64,000 bases of DNA from Deinococcus aquaedulcis (GTDB taxonomy: Bacteria > Deinococcota > Deinococci > Deinococcales > Deinococcaceae), in assembly GCF_019693445.1 (NCBI RefSeq), contig NZ_JAHRBL010000001.1:372001-436000 (forward strand), given 5' to 3'. A program made the position numbers and the translations under genes. Below the pieces are notes generated by a model. It worked only from the letters and a program-made list of their open reading frames with translations, ran no database searches and was not told where the DNA came from. Shown in pieces: positions 1 through 8,089 of the stretch. Within the stretch, counting starts at the first letter, position 1. The number at the start of each line of letters is the position of its first letter.

Positions 1-4
1 CATC

Positions 5-706
5 TCAGGCGCTGGCCTGCCCGCTCAGGCGCGCGAGCATGCCCCGCACCACCTGTTTGGCGTGGCGGGCCACCTGGGGCATGAATTCGCGGTAATCCAC
101 CTCGGCGCTCTGGTCGGCGGTGTCGCTGACTGAACGGATCACCACGAACGGCACCTCGGCCTTGGCGCATACCTGGGCCACGGCGGCGCCTTCCATCTCG
201 GCGCAGGCGGCGCCAAAGGCGGTCCACAGGCGCTGCACGTCCTCGCGCGCGGCGATGAACTGGTCGCCGCTGGCCACGCGGCCTTCCATCACCTGCACGC
301 CCGGCACCTCGGCGGCGGCTTCCAGGGCCACCGCGCGCAGAATGGGGTCGGCGGCCCAGCTGGCGCTCTCGCCCGGCACCGTGCCCAGCGGGTAATTCAG
401 GGCTGTCACGTCCACGTCGTGCTGCACGCAGTCGGTGCTCACCACGATGTCGCCCACGCGCAACTCCGGGTGCAGCGCGCCCGCCACCCCGGTAAAGATC
501 ACCCGGGTGGCGCCCTGCCCCAGCAGGTACGTGGTGGTCATGGCCGCATTCACCTTGCCGATCCCCCCACGCGTGAGCAGCACCGGTACACCCTCCAGCG
601 CGCCCCGGTGCAGGGTCACGCCCGGAAAGGTCAGGTCCTCACGGGCTTGCAGCTCCGCAAGCAAGACCTCGATTTCTTCGTCCATTGCGCCAATGATCGC
701 CAGCAT
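5..706 (-). CDS. mtnN: 5'-methylthioadenosine/S-adenosylhomocysteine nucleosidase
   Basis: Cytoplasmic nucleosidase that cleaves adenine from methylthioadenosine and S-adenosylhomocysteine, in methionine salvage and the activated methyl cycle. The 233-residue product has the family N-terminus IIGAMDEE. It also has the nucleoside-binding stretch CAEMEGAAVAQV and a late SVSDTAD motif carrying the catalytic Asp. Length is normal for the family. I chose the ATG at 706 over the one at 718 because a TATGCT -10 box (714-719) ends 7 bases before it, the leaderless arrangement seen throughout this window. The gene diverges from the C-S lyase gene at 784, another sulfur-metabolism enzyme. Confidence 0.93.
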   Translation of the reverse strand: MLAIIGAMDEEIEVLLAELQAREDLTFPGVTLHRGALEGVPVLLTRGGIGKVNAAMTTTYLLGQGATRVIFTGVAGALHPELRVGDIVVSTDCVQHDVDVTALNYPLGTVPGESASWAADPILRAVALEAAAEVPGVQVMEGRVASGDQFIAAREDVQRLWTAFGAACAEMEGAAVAQVCAKAEVPFVVIRSVSDTADQSAEVDYREFMPQVARHAKQVVRGMLARLSGQASA

Positions 707-713
707 GGCGCCC

Positions 714-776
714 AGCATAGCGGGGGGCAGCGGGTGAGCGCCGGGGGCGGGGCTCTCATGCGCCGGGGCGTATGCT
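714..776. promoter_or_regulatory. Divergent leaderless promoters of mtnN and the C-S lyase gene
   Basis: TATGCT occurs on the minus strand at 714-719 and on the plus strand at 771-776. Each lies 7 bases from its start codon (706 and 784), so both transcripts should start at or next to the AUG. No clear -35 box was seen. Confidence 0.65.
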
Positions 777-783
777 CGGCGCT

Positions 784-1983
784 ATGACGGACGCCCGCCG
801 CCCAGAGGCCCCCAACCCGCGCGACACGCTGGACACGGCGGCCCTGCGCCACCCCGATTCCTTCAAGTGGACCCTGTACCCCGAAGACGTGATTCCCCTG
901 TGGATTGCGGATATGGATTACCCGGTGGCCCCACCCATCGTGGCCGCGTTGCAGGCCCGGCTGGCCCACGGCCTGGGCTACGCGCAGCTGCAGGGCGACC
1001 CGGCACTGAAAACGGCCCTGAGCACCAAACTGGCGGCGCAGGGCCTGGGTGGGCTGCCGCCCGAGGGCATCACCTTTCTGCCCGGCGTGGTGCCCGGTAT
1101 CTACGCGGCCGTGCACGCCCTGACCACGCCCGGCGAACTGGTGGTGACCATGACGCCGGTGTACCACCCCTTTCACCTTGCTATTACCGACCAGGGGCGG
1201 CGGGTGTCCGGCGTGGCCCTGCGCGACACAGAAGGCGGCTACGAGATCAACTGGGCGGCGCTGGACGCGGCCTCGCGCGGCGCGCGGCTGCTGCTGCTGT
1301 GCCACCCCCACAACCCCACCGGCCGCGTGTGGACCGCCGACGAACTGCGCCGCTTGCGCGACCTCGTGCTGGCCCGCGATCTGTTCGTGATGAGCGACGA
1401 ACTGCACGCCGACCTGCGCTTTACGGATGAACCCTTTGAAGCCTTCGCCGCTGATCCCCGCGTGCAGAGCCGCACGCTGACCCTGACCGGACCGTGCAAG
1501 GCGTACAACACCGCCGGCCTGGGCATTGGCGCCATGATCAGCCACAACGCCGGGCTGGTGGGGCGTGTGCGGGCGGCTGCCGGCGGCCTGATGGGCCACG
1601 AGAGCGCCCTGAGCGTGACCATGTGGCGCGCGGCCCTGCAGGAGGGCGGCCCCTGGCTGCAGGAGACCCTGGCGTACCTGCGCGGCAACCGCGACCTGCT
1701 GCTGGCCTACGTGCGCGACCACTGGCCCTGGGCGCGCGTGCATGCGCCCCAGGCCACCTATCTGGCGTGGCTGGACCTGCGTGCCCATCCTCGCGCCGGA
1801 GACATGCAGCAGTTTCTGCTGCAGGAGGCCAAGGTGGCGGTGCATGACGGCCCGGTCTTTGCCCACGAGGCCCACAAGCCGCAGTATCAGGGCTTCATCC
1901 GCCTGAACTTTGCCACCAGCCGTGAGCTGCTGGAGGAGGCGCTGGCGCGCATGAACCGGGCATTTGGGGAGGTAAGCGGCTGA
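784..1983 (+). CDS. PatB/MalY-type aminotransferase-fold C-S lyase
   Basis: PLP-dependent fold-type I enzyme of 399 residues. The PatB/MalY subfamily cleaves cystathionine or cysteine-like thioethers, feeding methionine synthesis. The family N-terminal signature VIPLWIADMDYPV is present. HPHNPTG, the MSDELHADL segment (PLP-pyridine Asp) and GPCKAYNTAGL (Schiff-base Lys) follow in the right order. Length is typical. The ATG at 784 is preceded by a leaderless TATGCT box; an upstream in-frame ATG at 772 overlaps that box and is unlikely. It is divergent to mtnN. The real substrate cannot be read from the sequence. Confidence 0.88.
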   Translation: MTDARRPEAPNPRDTLDTAALRHPDSFKWTLYPEDVIPLWIADMDYPVAPPIVAALQARLAHGLGYAQLQGDPALKTALSTKLAAQGLGGLPPEGITFLPGVVPGIYAAVHALTTPGELVVTMTPVYHPFHLAITDQGRRVSGVALRDTEGGYEINWAALDAASRGARLLLLCHPHNPTGRVWTADELRRLRDLVLARDLFVMSDELHADLRFTDEPFEAFAADPRVQSRTLTLTGPCKAYNTAGLGIGAMISHNAGLVGRVRAAAGGLMGHESALSVTMWRAALQEGGPWLQETLAYLRGNRDLLLAYVRDHWPWARVHAPQATYLAWLDLRAHPRAGDMQQFLLQEAKVAVHDGPVFAHEAHKPQYQGFIRLNFATSRELLEEALARMNRAFGEVSG

Positions 1984-2029
1984 AGAAGGTGTGGTCTTAC
2001 CCTCACCGCGCGTCAGGGACAAAGGAGCC

Positions 2030-2164
2030 ATGCTCAAGGTCATGCGGCGTTTTGTTCTCCCTGGCCTGCTCAGCCTGACTTCTGCCCTCACCGAAGCGCA
2101 CACTGCCTCCCCGCTTCGTCTGCACCTGCAGCAGCTAGGGCGCGTAGGCAAAGGCCGATGCTGA
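2030..2164 (+). pseudogene. Signal-peptide fragment of a disrupted secreted-protein gene
   Basis: A 44-codon reading frame opens with an AAGGAG box just before the ATG. It encodes a typical export signal (MLKVMRRFVLPGLLSL), then ASPLRLHLQQL, and then stops. The last residues read naturally into the frame that resumes near 2547 (EPALTGQPVLLQLTVS), as if about 400 bases carrying the next gene had been inserted. I read it as the 5' fragment of the BsuPI-like gene whose remainder is at 2547-3202. It could instead be a short expressed peptide. Confidence 0.4.
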
Positions 2165-2186
2165 TCGAGCGGCATATCTTGAGGAC

Positions 2187-2519
2187 ATGCCAGGCGAGCC
2201 ATCGGCAGTTTTCTGGATCACCTTTGAATCGCGTTTCGTCATCGGTATTGTCGAAGTTCGAGGTGTGCCCAACAGTGACGCCTCGTTTCTCCGGATGGAT
2301 GGGTTCGTGCAGATTGAGGACGGATGGAGGCTCACCGAAAAGAAAGGCCTGATGAAACGCTGGGAGGACCGCACAGCGAGCGCCCTGCTCAAGGAATTAT
2401 GGAAGACCACGACCTTTTATGACGTGACTCGCTGGTGGGCAGGGAATGACGAGGCATATGCAGCAGCAGAGCCTTATTTGAAGAGTCAGATGCGGCGCCT
2501 TTCAGTCGAGAGTCAATAA
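2187..2519 (+). CDS. Hypothetical protein, 110 residues
   Basis: I do not recognise a family. The product is soluble, rich in Trp and charged residues (WITFESR, KKGLMKRWEDR, VTRWWAGNDEAY), with a predicted alpha/beta character. There is no signal peptide or membrane segment. A TATCTT box at 2175-2180 sits 6 bases before the ATG, a strong leaderless start that supports real expression. Base composition is less GC-rich than the neighbours. The gene lies between two fragments of what looks like one secreted-protein gene, so it may have arrived with an insertion. Confidence 0.6.
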   Translation: MPGEPSAVFWITFESRFVIGIVEVRGVPNSDASFLRMDGFVQIEDGWRLTEKKGLMKRWEDRTASALLKELWKTTTFYDVTRWWAGNDEAYAAAEPYLKSQMRRLSVESQ

Positions 2520-2546
2520 GCGCTCCATCTTGGCCGACATGCCTTA

Positions 2547-3202
2547 GAACCAGCGCTGACCGGCCAGCCGGTCCTGCTGCAACTGACCGTCTCCCACAGG
2601 GGACAGGGCCCTCAGGTGATCGGGGGTCTGCGCCCGGGCCATGTGCCCTGCCCTCTGTTCAAGGTGTATGAAAGGTCAGCGGCCCTCCACTGATCGAGCG
2701 GTCTCTCTTGGCCGATTGCGACCCAGGTGAGAACGTGACCTTTACGCCTGGGGAACGGCGCACCTACGCCCTCACCCTGCCCATGCAACTGACGCCCGGC
2801 GAGTACACGGCTGTCCTGACCCTGCGCAGCCAACCGCCCCTGTACGCCCAGACCACCGTGAAGGTGGGCCCTGGTCCGTTCGTCACTGATTTGGTGCTGC
2901 GCGAGCCTGCCAGGGCCGGGCAGCCGATTGGGCTGGCGGTGGCTTTCCGCAACATCTGGTGCAGCGCGGTCACTGCTGACCTGCGCCTGTGCGGCCAGAG
3001 CCTGCTGATTCGGGATGCGGAGGGGAACACGGTTTACGACAACAAGCCCGAAAAGGAGGTCTGTCGGACGGATCTGCGGCCGACCACGGTGCCCTCAGGT
3101 GGATTGCGCGTGACGCCTTGGCCGGTGCCGCCTCTAAAGGTCGGCTGGTACACGGCCATTCTGTGGGGCGGCGCGGTCAAGCGTTTTGAAGTCAAGCCCT
3201 GA
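2547..3202 (+). pseudogene. BsuPI-like (intracellular proteinase inhibitor domain) gene, frameshifted
   Basis: Two frames together give one Ig-like protein. The first frame (about 2547-2690) reads EPALTGQPVLLQLTVS and continues through CPLFKVYERSAAL before a TGA at 2691. The second reads from about 2672 to 3202 and contains NVTFTPGERRTYALTLP and LTPGEYTAVLTL. These resemble the PGE and PGEY turns of BsuPI-type domains. A second half (GPGPFVTDLVLREP to the end) looks like another beta-sandwich domain. The TTG at 2708 could start a 164-residue remnant, but it has no ribosome site or promoter. The frame change near 2675-2705 and the missing signal peptide (found at 2030) argue for a pseudogene. 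Confidence 0.5.
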
Positions 3203-3286
3203 GCCGCAGGCGTGGGGCCATCTCTCAGGCTTCGAAAGTGTCCGGGTTTGTATCGGCGTCAGAGAGACCGAGGGGCGGGCTCTGGC

Positions 3287-3937
3287 CTATTCGCTGCTGT
3301 CCACTGCCTGCGTTAAGACCCGCAGCGCCTCAATCAGGGGGCGTAGCCGCTCGCGGCGCACCTTGAGGGCCGCGCGGTTGACGATCAGGCGGGCGGTGGA
3401 GTGAAACAGCACGTCCACCTCTTCGAGGTTGTTGGCGCGCAGGGTGCTGCCGGTCTGCACGAGGTCCACCACCGCGTCTGCCAGGCCCGTAAGGCAGGCC
3501 AGCTCAATGTTGCCGCTCAGCTTGACGATCTCGGCGGGGATGCCCTGAGCGTTCAGGTAGGCGCGGGCGGCGCGGGGGTACTTGGTGCCCACCCGGGCAA
3601 TCTCGCCCGAGGCCCCCACCTCGCGGATCAGAGACAGGCGGCAGCCGGCAAAGTGCAGGTCTACGGGCTCGTATACCGCCCGGCCAGACTCGATCAGCAC
3701 GTCCTTGCCCACAATGCCGGCGTCGGCCACGCCCAGGTCCACGTAGGTGGGCACGTCCTGATTGCGCAGTTCCAGCACCGTCACGCCTGGGAACTCGTGG
3801 CGCAGGGCGCGGGATTTCTCGGGCACTGTAAGGGGCAGCCCCGCGCGGGCCAGCAGCGACACCGCCTCGTCCAGAATGCGCCCCTTGGGCAGGGCCAGGG
3901 TCAGGTGGTCAGGGCCGTGGGTGGGGGGCGGGGTCAT
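3287..3937 (-). CDS. hisG: ATP phosphoribosyltransferase, short form
   Basis: First enzyme of histidine biosynthesis: ATP plus PRPP gives phosphoribosyl-ATP. The product has 216 residues, the short catalytic form, which lacks the C-terminal histidine-binding domain and needs HisZ. Family motifs are visible: [12 protein letters not shown] at the N-terminus, [13 protein letters not shown], and the PRPP-binding [18 protein letters not shown]. The ATG at 3937 overlaps the hisZ stop by four bases (ATGA). The two genes therefore form a translationally coupled operon, matching the obligate HisG-HisZ complex. Confidence 0.95.
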   Translation of the reverse strand: MTPPPTHGPDHLTLALPKGRILDEAVSLLARAGLPLTVPEKSRALRHEFPGVTVLELRNQDVPTYVDLGVADAGIVGKDVLIESGRAVYEPVDLHFAGCRLSLIREVGASGEIARVGTKYPRAARAYLNAQGIPAEIVKLSGNIELACLTGLADAVVDLVQTGSTLRANNLEEVDVLFHSTARLIVNRAALKVRRERLRPLIEALRVLTQAVDSSE

Positions 3938-5097
3938 GCACCCACCGCCGTGAACTCGGCGCCGCTGGGGCCGCTGCCCACCATGCGCTGGATGCCGCGC
4001 GCCATGCAGAAAGCCCGCAGCTGCGCTTCGTCGTCGGTCCATGCCAGTTCGGCGTGCAGGCCCTGGGCGCGGGCGGCCTCGGCGGCCGGCAGGTCGCGCG
4101 CCAGCACCACCTCGGGCTCCGGGGGCAGCGTGGGGGCCAGGGCGCGCATCAGGCGCTCCAGGCCCAGGGCAAACCCCGCGCCGGGAAGGGGTCCGGCGCC
4201 GCCTCCCAGGGCGTAGCGCCCGCCGCCCAGCACCGGCTGGTTCAGGCCGGCGGCGTAGGCGCGGAAGGTCAGCCCGGTGTAGTAGTCGTAGCGGCGGCTG
4301 ACCCCCAGGTCAAACAGGAGGGGCCCTGCGTACAGGCGGGCCACGGCGCGCAGGTGGGCCACCGCTTCGTGGGCCCGCTCGCCCTGCGCGAGGGCCTGCG
4401 CGGCGTCCAGCACCTCGGGGCCGCCGTACAGATCGGTCAGGGCGTGCAGGGTGCGCCGGGTGTCTGTGCCCAGGCCAAAGCGGTCGCACAGCAGGTCCAC
4501 ATCGGCGCCGCTTTTGCGGTCCACCGCGTCGTGCAGCGCGGCGCGGGCGGGGCCGTGCAGGCCGGCGTCTTCCAGCACCGCGTCCACGAAGCCGGGGTAG
4601 CCCACTTCCAGCTGCGCGCTGACCCCCACGGCGCCCAGGGCAGCGGCGGCCAGATGCAGCAGTTCGGCGTCGGCGGCGGGGGTCTCCACGCCAATCAATT
4701 CCACGCCCAGCTGGTTGAATTCGCGCAGGCGCCCCAGTTCGCTGCTCAGGGCGCGCAGCCACAGCCGGCCGCTGTACTGCAGCCGCAGCGGAAAGGGCCC
4801 CTGCGGAAAGCGGGCGCGCACCAGCCGGCCCACGGCCGTGGTGAATTCACTGCGCAGCGCCAGCACCTGCCCGCCCGAATCAATCAGCTTGAAGGCCAGC
4901 GCGTCCTGGGGATGGTGGGGCGTTGCGTATTCCAGGGCCGGGACCTCCACGCCCCGGTAGCCCCAGCGGCCAAAACACGCCGACAACTGGGCACGAATCG
5001 CCTCGCGCTGGGCCCATTCCGGGGGCAGTACGTCGCGCGTGCCCTCGGGAATGGACGCCGACAGGCGCGCGGGGTCAGGAGCAAAAGCGGCACTCAC
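3934..5097 (-). CDS. hisZ: ATP phosphoribosyltransferase regulatory subunit
   Basis: Histidyl-tRNA-synthetase-like paralogue without aminoacylation activity that activates and regulates short HisG. The 387-residue product contains class II synthetase features: [12 protein letters not shown] near the N-terminus, [17 protein letters not shown], a motif near [12 protein letters not shown], and [10 protein letters not shown]. It is shorter than true HisRS and has no full anticodon-binding domain. I chose the GTG at 5097 because a TACAAT -10 box (5105-5110) lies 7 bases upstream; an ATG at 5106 overlaps that box. hisG follows with a 4-base overlap. Confidence 0.88.
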   Translation of the reverse strand: MSAAFAPDPARLSASIPEGTRDVLPPEWAQREAIRAQLSACFGRWGYRGVEVPALEYATPHHPQDALAFKLIDSGGQVLALRSEFTTAVGRLVRARFPQGPFPLRLQYSGRLWLRALSSELGRLREFNQLGVELIGVETPAADAELLHLAAAALGAVGVSAQLEVGYPGFVDAVLEDAGLHGPARAALHDAVDRKSGADVDLLCDRFGLGTDTRRTLHALTDLYGGPEVLDAAQALAQGERAHEAVAHLRAVARLYAGPLLFDLGVSRRYDYYTGLTFRAYAAGLNQPVLGGGRYALGGGAGPLPGAGFALGLERLMRALAPTLPPEPEVVLARDLPAAEAARAQGLHAELAWTDDEAQLRAFCMARGIQRMVGSGPSGAEFTAVGA

Positions 5098-5131
5098 GCC
5101 GGGCATTGTAGGGCGGGGGAGGAGAGAGGAG

Positions 5132-5298
5132 ATGGTTGATGGTAGACCGGTGATGGAGGCGGAGCGCGCGCCGGGTCGCCGGGAGAAGAGTTGGGTGGCT
5201 CCAGACAGCCTCCGGGAGAGAAGCGCAAGCGCCTTGGGTCCTTCCTTCTCTCTTGGCCTCTCCACCCCCCAGGTGCTCCTCCCTCCACCATCAACCAT
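5132..5298. repeat. Intergenic inverted mosaic repeat (GGTTGATGGT type)
   Basis: ATGGTTGATGGT (5132-5143) is perfectly inverted as ACCATCAACCAT (5287-5298). A second pair, GAGAGAAG (5216-5223) and CTTCTCTC (5245-5252), lies inside. The arms are built of short tandem units. Similar architecture with different units occurs at 43498-43590 and 44422-44519. Confidence 0.55.
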
Positions 5299-5313
5299 TC
5301 CCCATCCACCCCC

Positions 5314-5319
5314 TATACT
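5314..5319 (+). promoter_or_regulatory. -10 box of the Ig-like lipoprotein gene
   Basis: TATACT ends 9 bases before the ATG at 5329, giving a leaderless or near-leaderless mRNA. Confidence 0.6.
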
Positions 5320-5328
5320 GCCCCCCGT

Positions 5329-5898
5329 ATGCGCCCCATCGCCCTTGCCCTGCTGGGCGCCCTGACCCTGGCCCTGGGGGCCTGCGCCCGCACCACGGAT
5401 ACCTTCAAGCCCCGCATCACCGTCACGGCGGGCGAAGGCGGGTCCGGGCGCAGCCCCAGCTTTCTGATTCAGGGCTATGTGCTTGACGATGTGGGGGTCA
5501 CGCAGATCACGGTGGACGGCAAGCCCATTCCCATTCAGCCGGGCAGCAACAAGATCGCGCGGTTTCAGTTTCAGGCGGTGCTGAGTACGCCCACGGGGCG
5601 CTACACCATTGCGGCGCGCGACAGCGCGGGCAACGAATCCACCCTGGTGCTGCCGGTCAGTGTGGACCCCACCCGCCCGGTGATCAAGGTCACGCGCTTT
5701 GAGCGCAGCGGCAACGTGATCCGGGTGTCTGGCGTGGCCACCGACAACGTGCGGGTGGCGCAGGTGTCAGTGGATGGCAACCGCCTGAACATCACCCCGG
5801 GGCCGCGCGTGGAGTTCTACGCCGAAACCACCGGCATCTGGGCCGACGTTCTGGTCACCGACACAGCCGGTAACCGCACGGCCCTACGCGCGCGCTGA
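5329..5898 (+). CDS. Lipoprotein with two Ig-like repeats
   Basis: The 189-residue product starts with a lipoprotein signal (lipobox LALGAC, Cys at about residue 19), so it should be anchored to a membrane outside the cytoplasm. After it come two homologous beta-sandwich units. The first runs roughly 30-113 (VLDDVGVTQITVDGKPI, TPTGRYTIAARDSAGN). The second runs roughly 114-189 (VATDNVRVAQVSVDGNRL, IWADVLVTDTAGN). The repeated DN/DDVxVxQxxVDG and DxAGN motifs are typical of bacterial Ig-like or cadherin-like adhesion domains. Its binding partner is unknown. It has its own promoter (TATACT, 5314). Confidence 0.78.
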   Translation: MRPIALALLGALTLALGACARTTDTFKPRITVTAGEGGSGRSPSFLIQGYVLDDVGVTQITVDGKPIPIQPGSNKIARFQFQAVLSTPTGRYTIAARDSAGNESTLVLPVSVDPTRPVIKVTRFERSGNVIRVSGVATDNVRVAQVSVDGNRLNITPGPRVEFYAETTGIWADVLVTDTAGNRTALRAR

Positions 5899-5969
5899 GC
5901 CAGACGGCCCACGCCAGGATGGGAGGCACGGACGGATTAGCTTGACACGCCCGGACCGGGGCCTGCTGA

Positions 5970-6255
5970 CCCCTGTTCTTCGCCCAAATAGAGCTGCTGG
6001 GGCCCTTTCTTCCCGGGAACAGCCTGCTGATCGCGGCGGGCTTGCTGGCCGCCGGCGGGAAGCTGAGGCTGGGCGGGGTGATGACGGCGCGTCACTGGGG
6101 GCGGGGCAGAGTTGTCATCGGGCGGTGCGTTGAGCCTGCCGCCTTGGCCTGCCCAGACGCCCGGCAGCTGCGCCTGGGTCGCTCCATCCTGCCGAGCGTG
6201 GTGCCACTGACCCTGAACCTGCCCGTGGCCCGGTGCACCCCGCCAAGCGCGTCTT
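5970..6255 (+). pseudogene. DedA (SNARE-associated/VTT) family remnant
   Basis: Right after an in-frame TGA the frame reads PLFFAQIELLGPFLPG and then NSLLIAAGLLAAGG. This matches the first membrane re-entrant region of DedA-family proteins (a FaE..l..pFLPGd.lL..aG pattern). The remainder degenerates: homology is not visible beyond about 6060, no start codon is available, and a full DedA protein needs about 200 residues. I therefore read it as the eroded core of a dedA-like gene. The rest of the 5899-6284 gap shows no other gene. Confidence 0.55.
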
Positions 6256-6284
6256 GAAGCACCTTCGCCCGCCGCAGGCTGCCC

Positions 6285-6290
6285 TAGCCT
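6285..6290 (+). promoter_or_regulatory. -10 box of the endonuclease III-family operon
   Basis: TAGCCT lies 9 bases before the ATG at 6300, with no ribosome-binding site between them. Confidence 0.55.
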
Positions 6291-6299
6291 GCGCCCCAG

Positions 6300-7022
6300 A
6301 TGCCCCGCCCGCCCCAGCCCTTTGCTGTCCCCGACCAGCTGCCCGAGGTCACGCGCCGGCTGCTGGCCGAATACCTGCCCGGCGCCGCGCCGGGACCCCG
6401 TACCCGCCCCGGTGCGCTGTTAAACGAGTTGATCCGCACCATCCTGGGGCAGCAGAACACCCGCGACGCCGCTGACCGGCAGTTCCGCGCCCTGAAAGCC
6501 GCCTACCCGCGCTGGGAAGCCGCGCTGCTGGACGGCCCAGATGGCCTGGAGGCCACCCTGAAGGCAGCGGGCGGCGGCCTGCACCGGGCCAAGGCGGCAC
6601 ACCTGTATGGCCTGTTGAGCGCCCTGGCCGAACAGGCTGGCGACGAGGACCACCCCCTGGGCTTGGAGGGGCTGGCCGAACTGGACGACGAGGGCGCCCG
6701 CGCCGCGCTGGAGGGATTGCCCGGCGTGGGGCGCCACACGGCCAACTTGATGCTCCTCTTCGACCTGCACCGCGCCGCCATGCCCGTCGAAGGTCACCTG
6801 GACCGGCTGGCCCGGCGCCTGGGCTGGGTGCCGGACGGCTGGACCCCCGCCCGGGTCGCGCGCTGGTACGACGCCGTGACCCCGCGCACCCATGAGGCCC
6901 GCTGGGCGCTGCATGTGGCGGGCGTGCGCCACGGCCGCACCACCTGCACCCCGCGCCACCCGCGCTGCGGCCACTGCGTGCTGGCCGACCTGTGTCCCTC
7001 GGCCGCTATCCTCGGGCCATGA
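6300..7022 (+). CDS. Endonuclease III-family DNA glycosylase homologue with altered active site
   Basis: HhH-GPD superfamily protein of 240 residues. The helix-hairpin-helix LPGVGRHTAN (140-149) and a C-terminal iron-sulfur loop are clear. Cysteines at 216, 223, 226 and 232 have the endonuclease III spacing C-x6-C-x2-C-x5-C. At the two catalytic positions the usual Lys after GVGR is His146, and the usual Asp in VDTH is Glu164 (VEGH). Glycosylase/lyase activity may therefore be lost, changed or mechanistically different. It heads a compact operon: the next ATG overlaps its stop by four bases. Confidence 0.85.
   Translation: MPRPPQPFAVPDQLPEVTRRLLAEYLPGAAPGPRTRPGALLNELIRTILGQQNTRDAADRQFRALKAAYPRWEAALLDGPDGLEATLKAAGGGLHRAKAAHLYGLLSALAEQAGDEDHPLGLEGLAELDDEGARAALEGLPGVGRHTANLMLLFDLHRAAMPVEGHLDRLARRLGWVPDGWTPARVARWYDAVTPRTHEARWALHVAGVRHGRTTCTPRHPRCGHCVLADLCPSAAILGP
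7007..7012 (+). promoter_or_regulatory. Internal -10 box before the phosphatase gene
   Basis: TATCCT lies 6 bases before the ATG at 7019, inside the end of the upstream gene. It would give the phosphatase and following genes a second, leaderless transcript. Confidence 0.5.
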
Positions 7023-8089
7023 CCGTACCTTCTTCTCAACCCCTGGCCCGCGAACAGGCGGTGGCCGAAGGGCTGGCGCGCGAGGCCGGGGCCCTGCTGC
7101 GCACGCACCTGCGCGCCGGCTTCACAGTGGAGCACAAGACCAGTCCCGACGACCCCGTGACTGCCGCCGACCGAGACGCTTCGGTGCTGATTCTGCGCGG
7201 GCTGGCACAGTCGTTTCCGGGCGACGGCCTGCTGTCCGAAGAAGAGGCCGACAGCCCGGCCCGACTGAACCATGAGCGGGTCTGGATTGTGGACCCCATT
7301 GACGGCACCCGGGAATTTGCGTCTGGCAGCCCCGATTTCTGCGTCAGTATTGGTCTGACCGTGAACGGCGAACCCGTGCTGGGTGTGGTGTACGCCCCGG
7401 CCACCGATGAACTGTTCAGCGGGGTGGTGGGCGAGGGCGTGACCCTGAACGGGGAAGTCGTGCCTCCGCCTGCCCCGGGCCCAGACTGGCGGGTGGCCGT
7501 CTCTGACAGTGAATATGGCCGCGAACTGCACGCCGTGCCGCTGCCCGGCATGGCGCCCAGCGGCAGCATTGCTCTGAAGCTGGCCCGTATCGCGGCGGCG
7601 CAGGCCGACGCCACCTTTTCCATGTCGCCGCGCAGCGAGTGGGATCTGGCGGCCGGGCACGCCCTGCTGCGCGCCGCTGGGGGCGAGCTGCGCCGCCGCG
7701 ACGGCCGCCCCATTCCCTACAACCAGCCGCGCCCGCACATTGAACAGGGCCTGATCGCCGGGCACCCGGCGGCGCTGTCGTGGCTGGACGCCGCCCTGGC
7801 CGAACACCGCGTGCCCCTGGCCCACCTGGGCCTGACCCCGGCCGACCCCGCGTGGGCGGTGCTGCCGCCCGAAGATCAGGCGGCGCTCTCAGCGCACCCG
7901 GGCGTGAGCGTGCGCCACGCGGGCGGGCGGCCCCTGGCCCTGCTGGTGGTGGACCCCCAGACCCGGCAGGTGCAGCGCGCCGAGGGCGACGCCTTTCATC
8001 TGGAGCGCCTGACCCGTGACGTGACCCGGGCGCTGGGGCCCCTGCAGGCCAGCAGGGCTGGCGCCGGCGCAGGTGACGCTGGGGCATGA
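7019..8089 (+). CDS. Inositol monophosphatase/CysQ-family phosphatase with C-terminal extension
   Basis: Metal-dependent lithium-sensitive phosphatase superfamily, 356 residues. Metal sites appear in order: LLSEEEAD (Glu), WIVDPIDGTREFASG (the DPIDGT signature) and SEWDLAAGHALL (the WDxAAG motif). DPIDGTREF favours the CysQ-like 3',5'-bisphosphate nucleotidase branch over inositol-1-phosphatase, but substrates cannot be settled by eye. The family is usually about 260 residues. The extra ~95 at the C-terminus (LAHLGLTPADPAWAVL onward) form a small additional domain I do not recognise. Start ATG overlaps the upstream stop (ATGA), and the GNAT gene overlaps its stop the same way. Confidence 0.82.
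   Translation: MTVPSSQPLAREQAVAEGLAREAGALLRTHLRAGFTVEHKTSPDDPVTAADRDASVLILRGLAQSFPGDGLLSEEEADSPARLNHERVWIVDPIDGTREFASGSPDFCVSIGLTVNGEPVLGVVYAPATDELFSGVVGEGVTLNGEVVPPPAPGPDWRVAVSDSEYGRELHAVPLPGMAPSGSIALKLARIAAAQADATFSMSPRSEWDLAAGHALLRAAGGELRRRDGRPIPYNQPRPHIEQGLIAGHPAALSWLDAALAEHRVPLAHLGLTPADPAWAVLPPEDQAALSAHPGVSVRHAGGRPLALLVVDPQTRQVQRAEGDAFHLERLTRDVTRALGPLQASRAGAGAGDAGA

Noticed and set aside
631..2202. 523-codon minus-strand open frame overlapping mtnN and the C-S lyase gene
   Set aside because: Shadow of the lyase gene; low-complexity His/Gln/Gly-rich product and conflict with the well-supported mtnN start.
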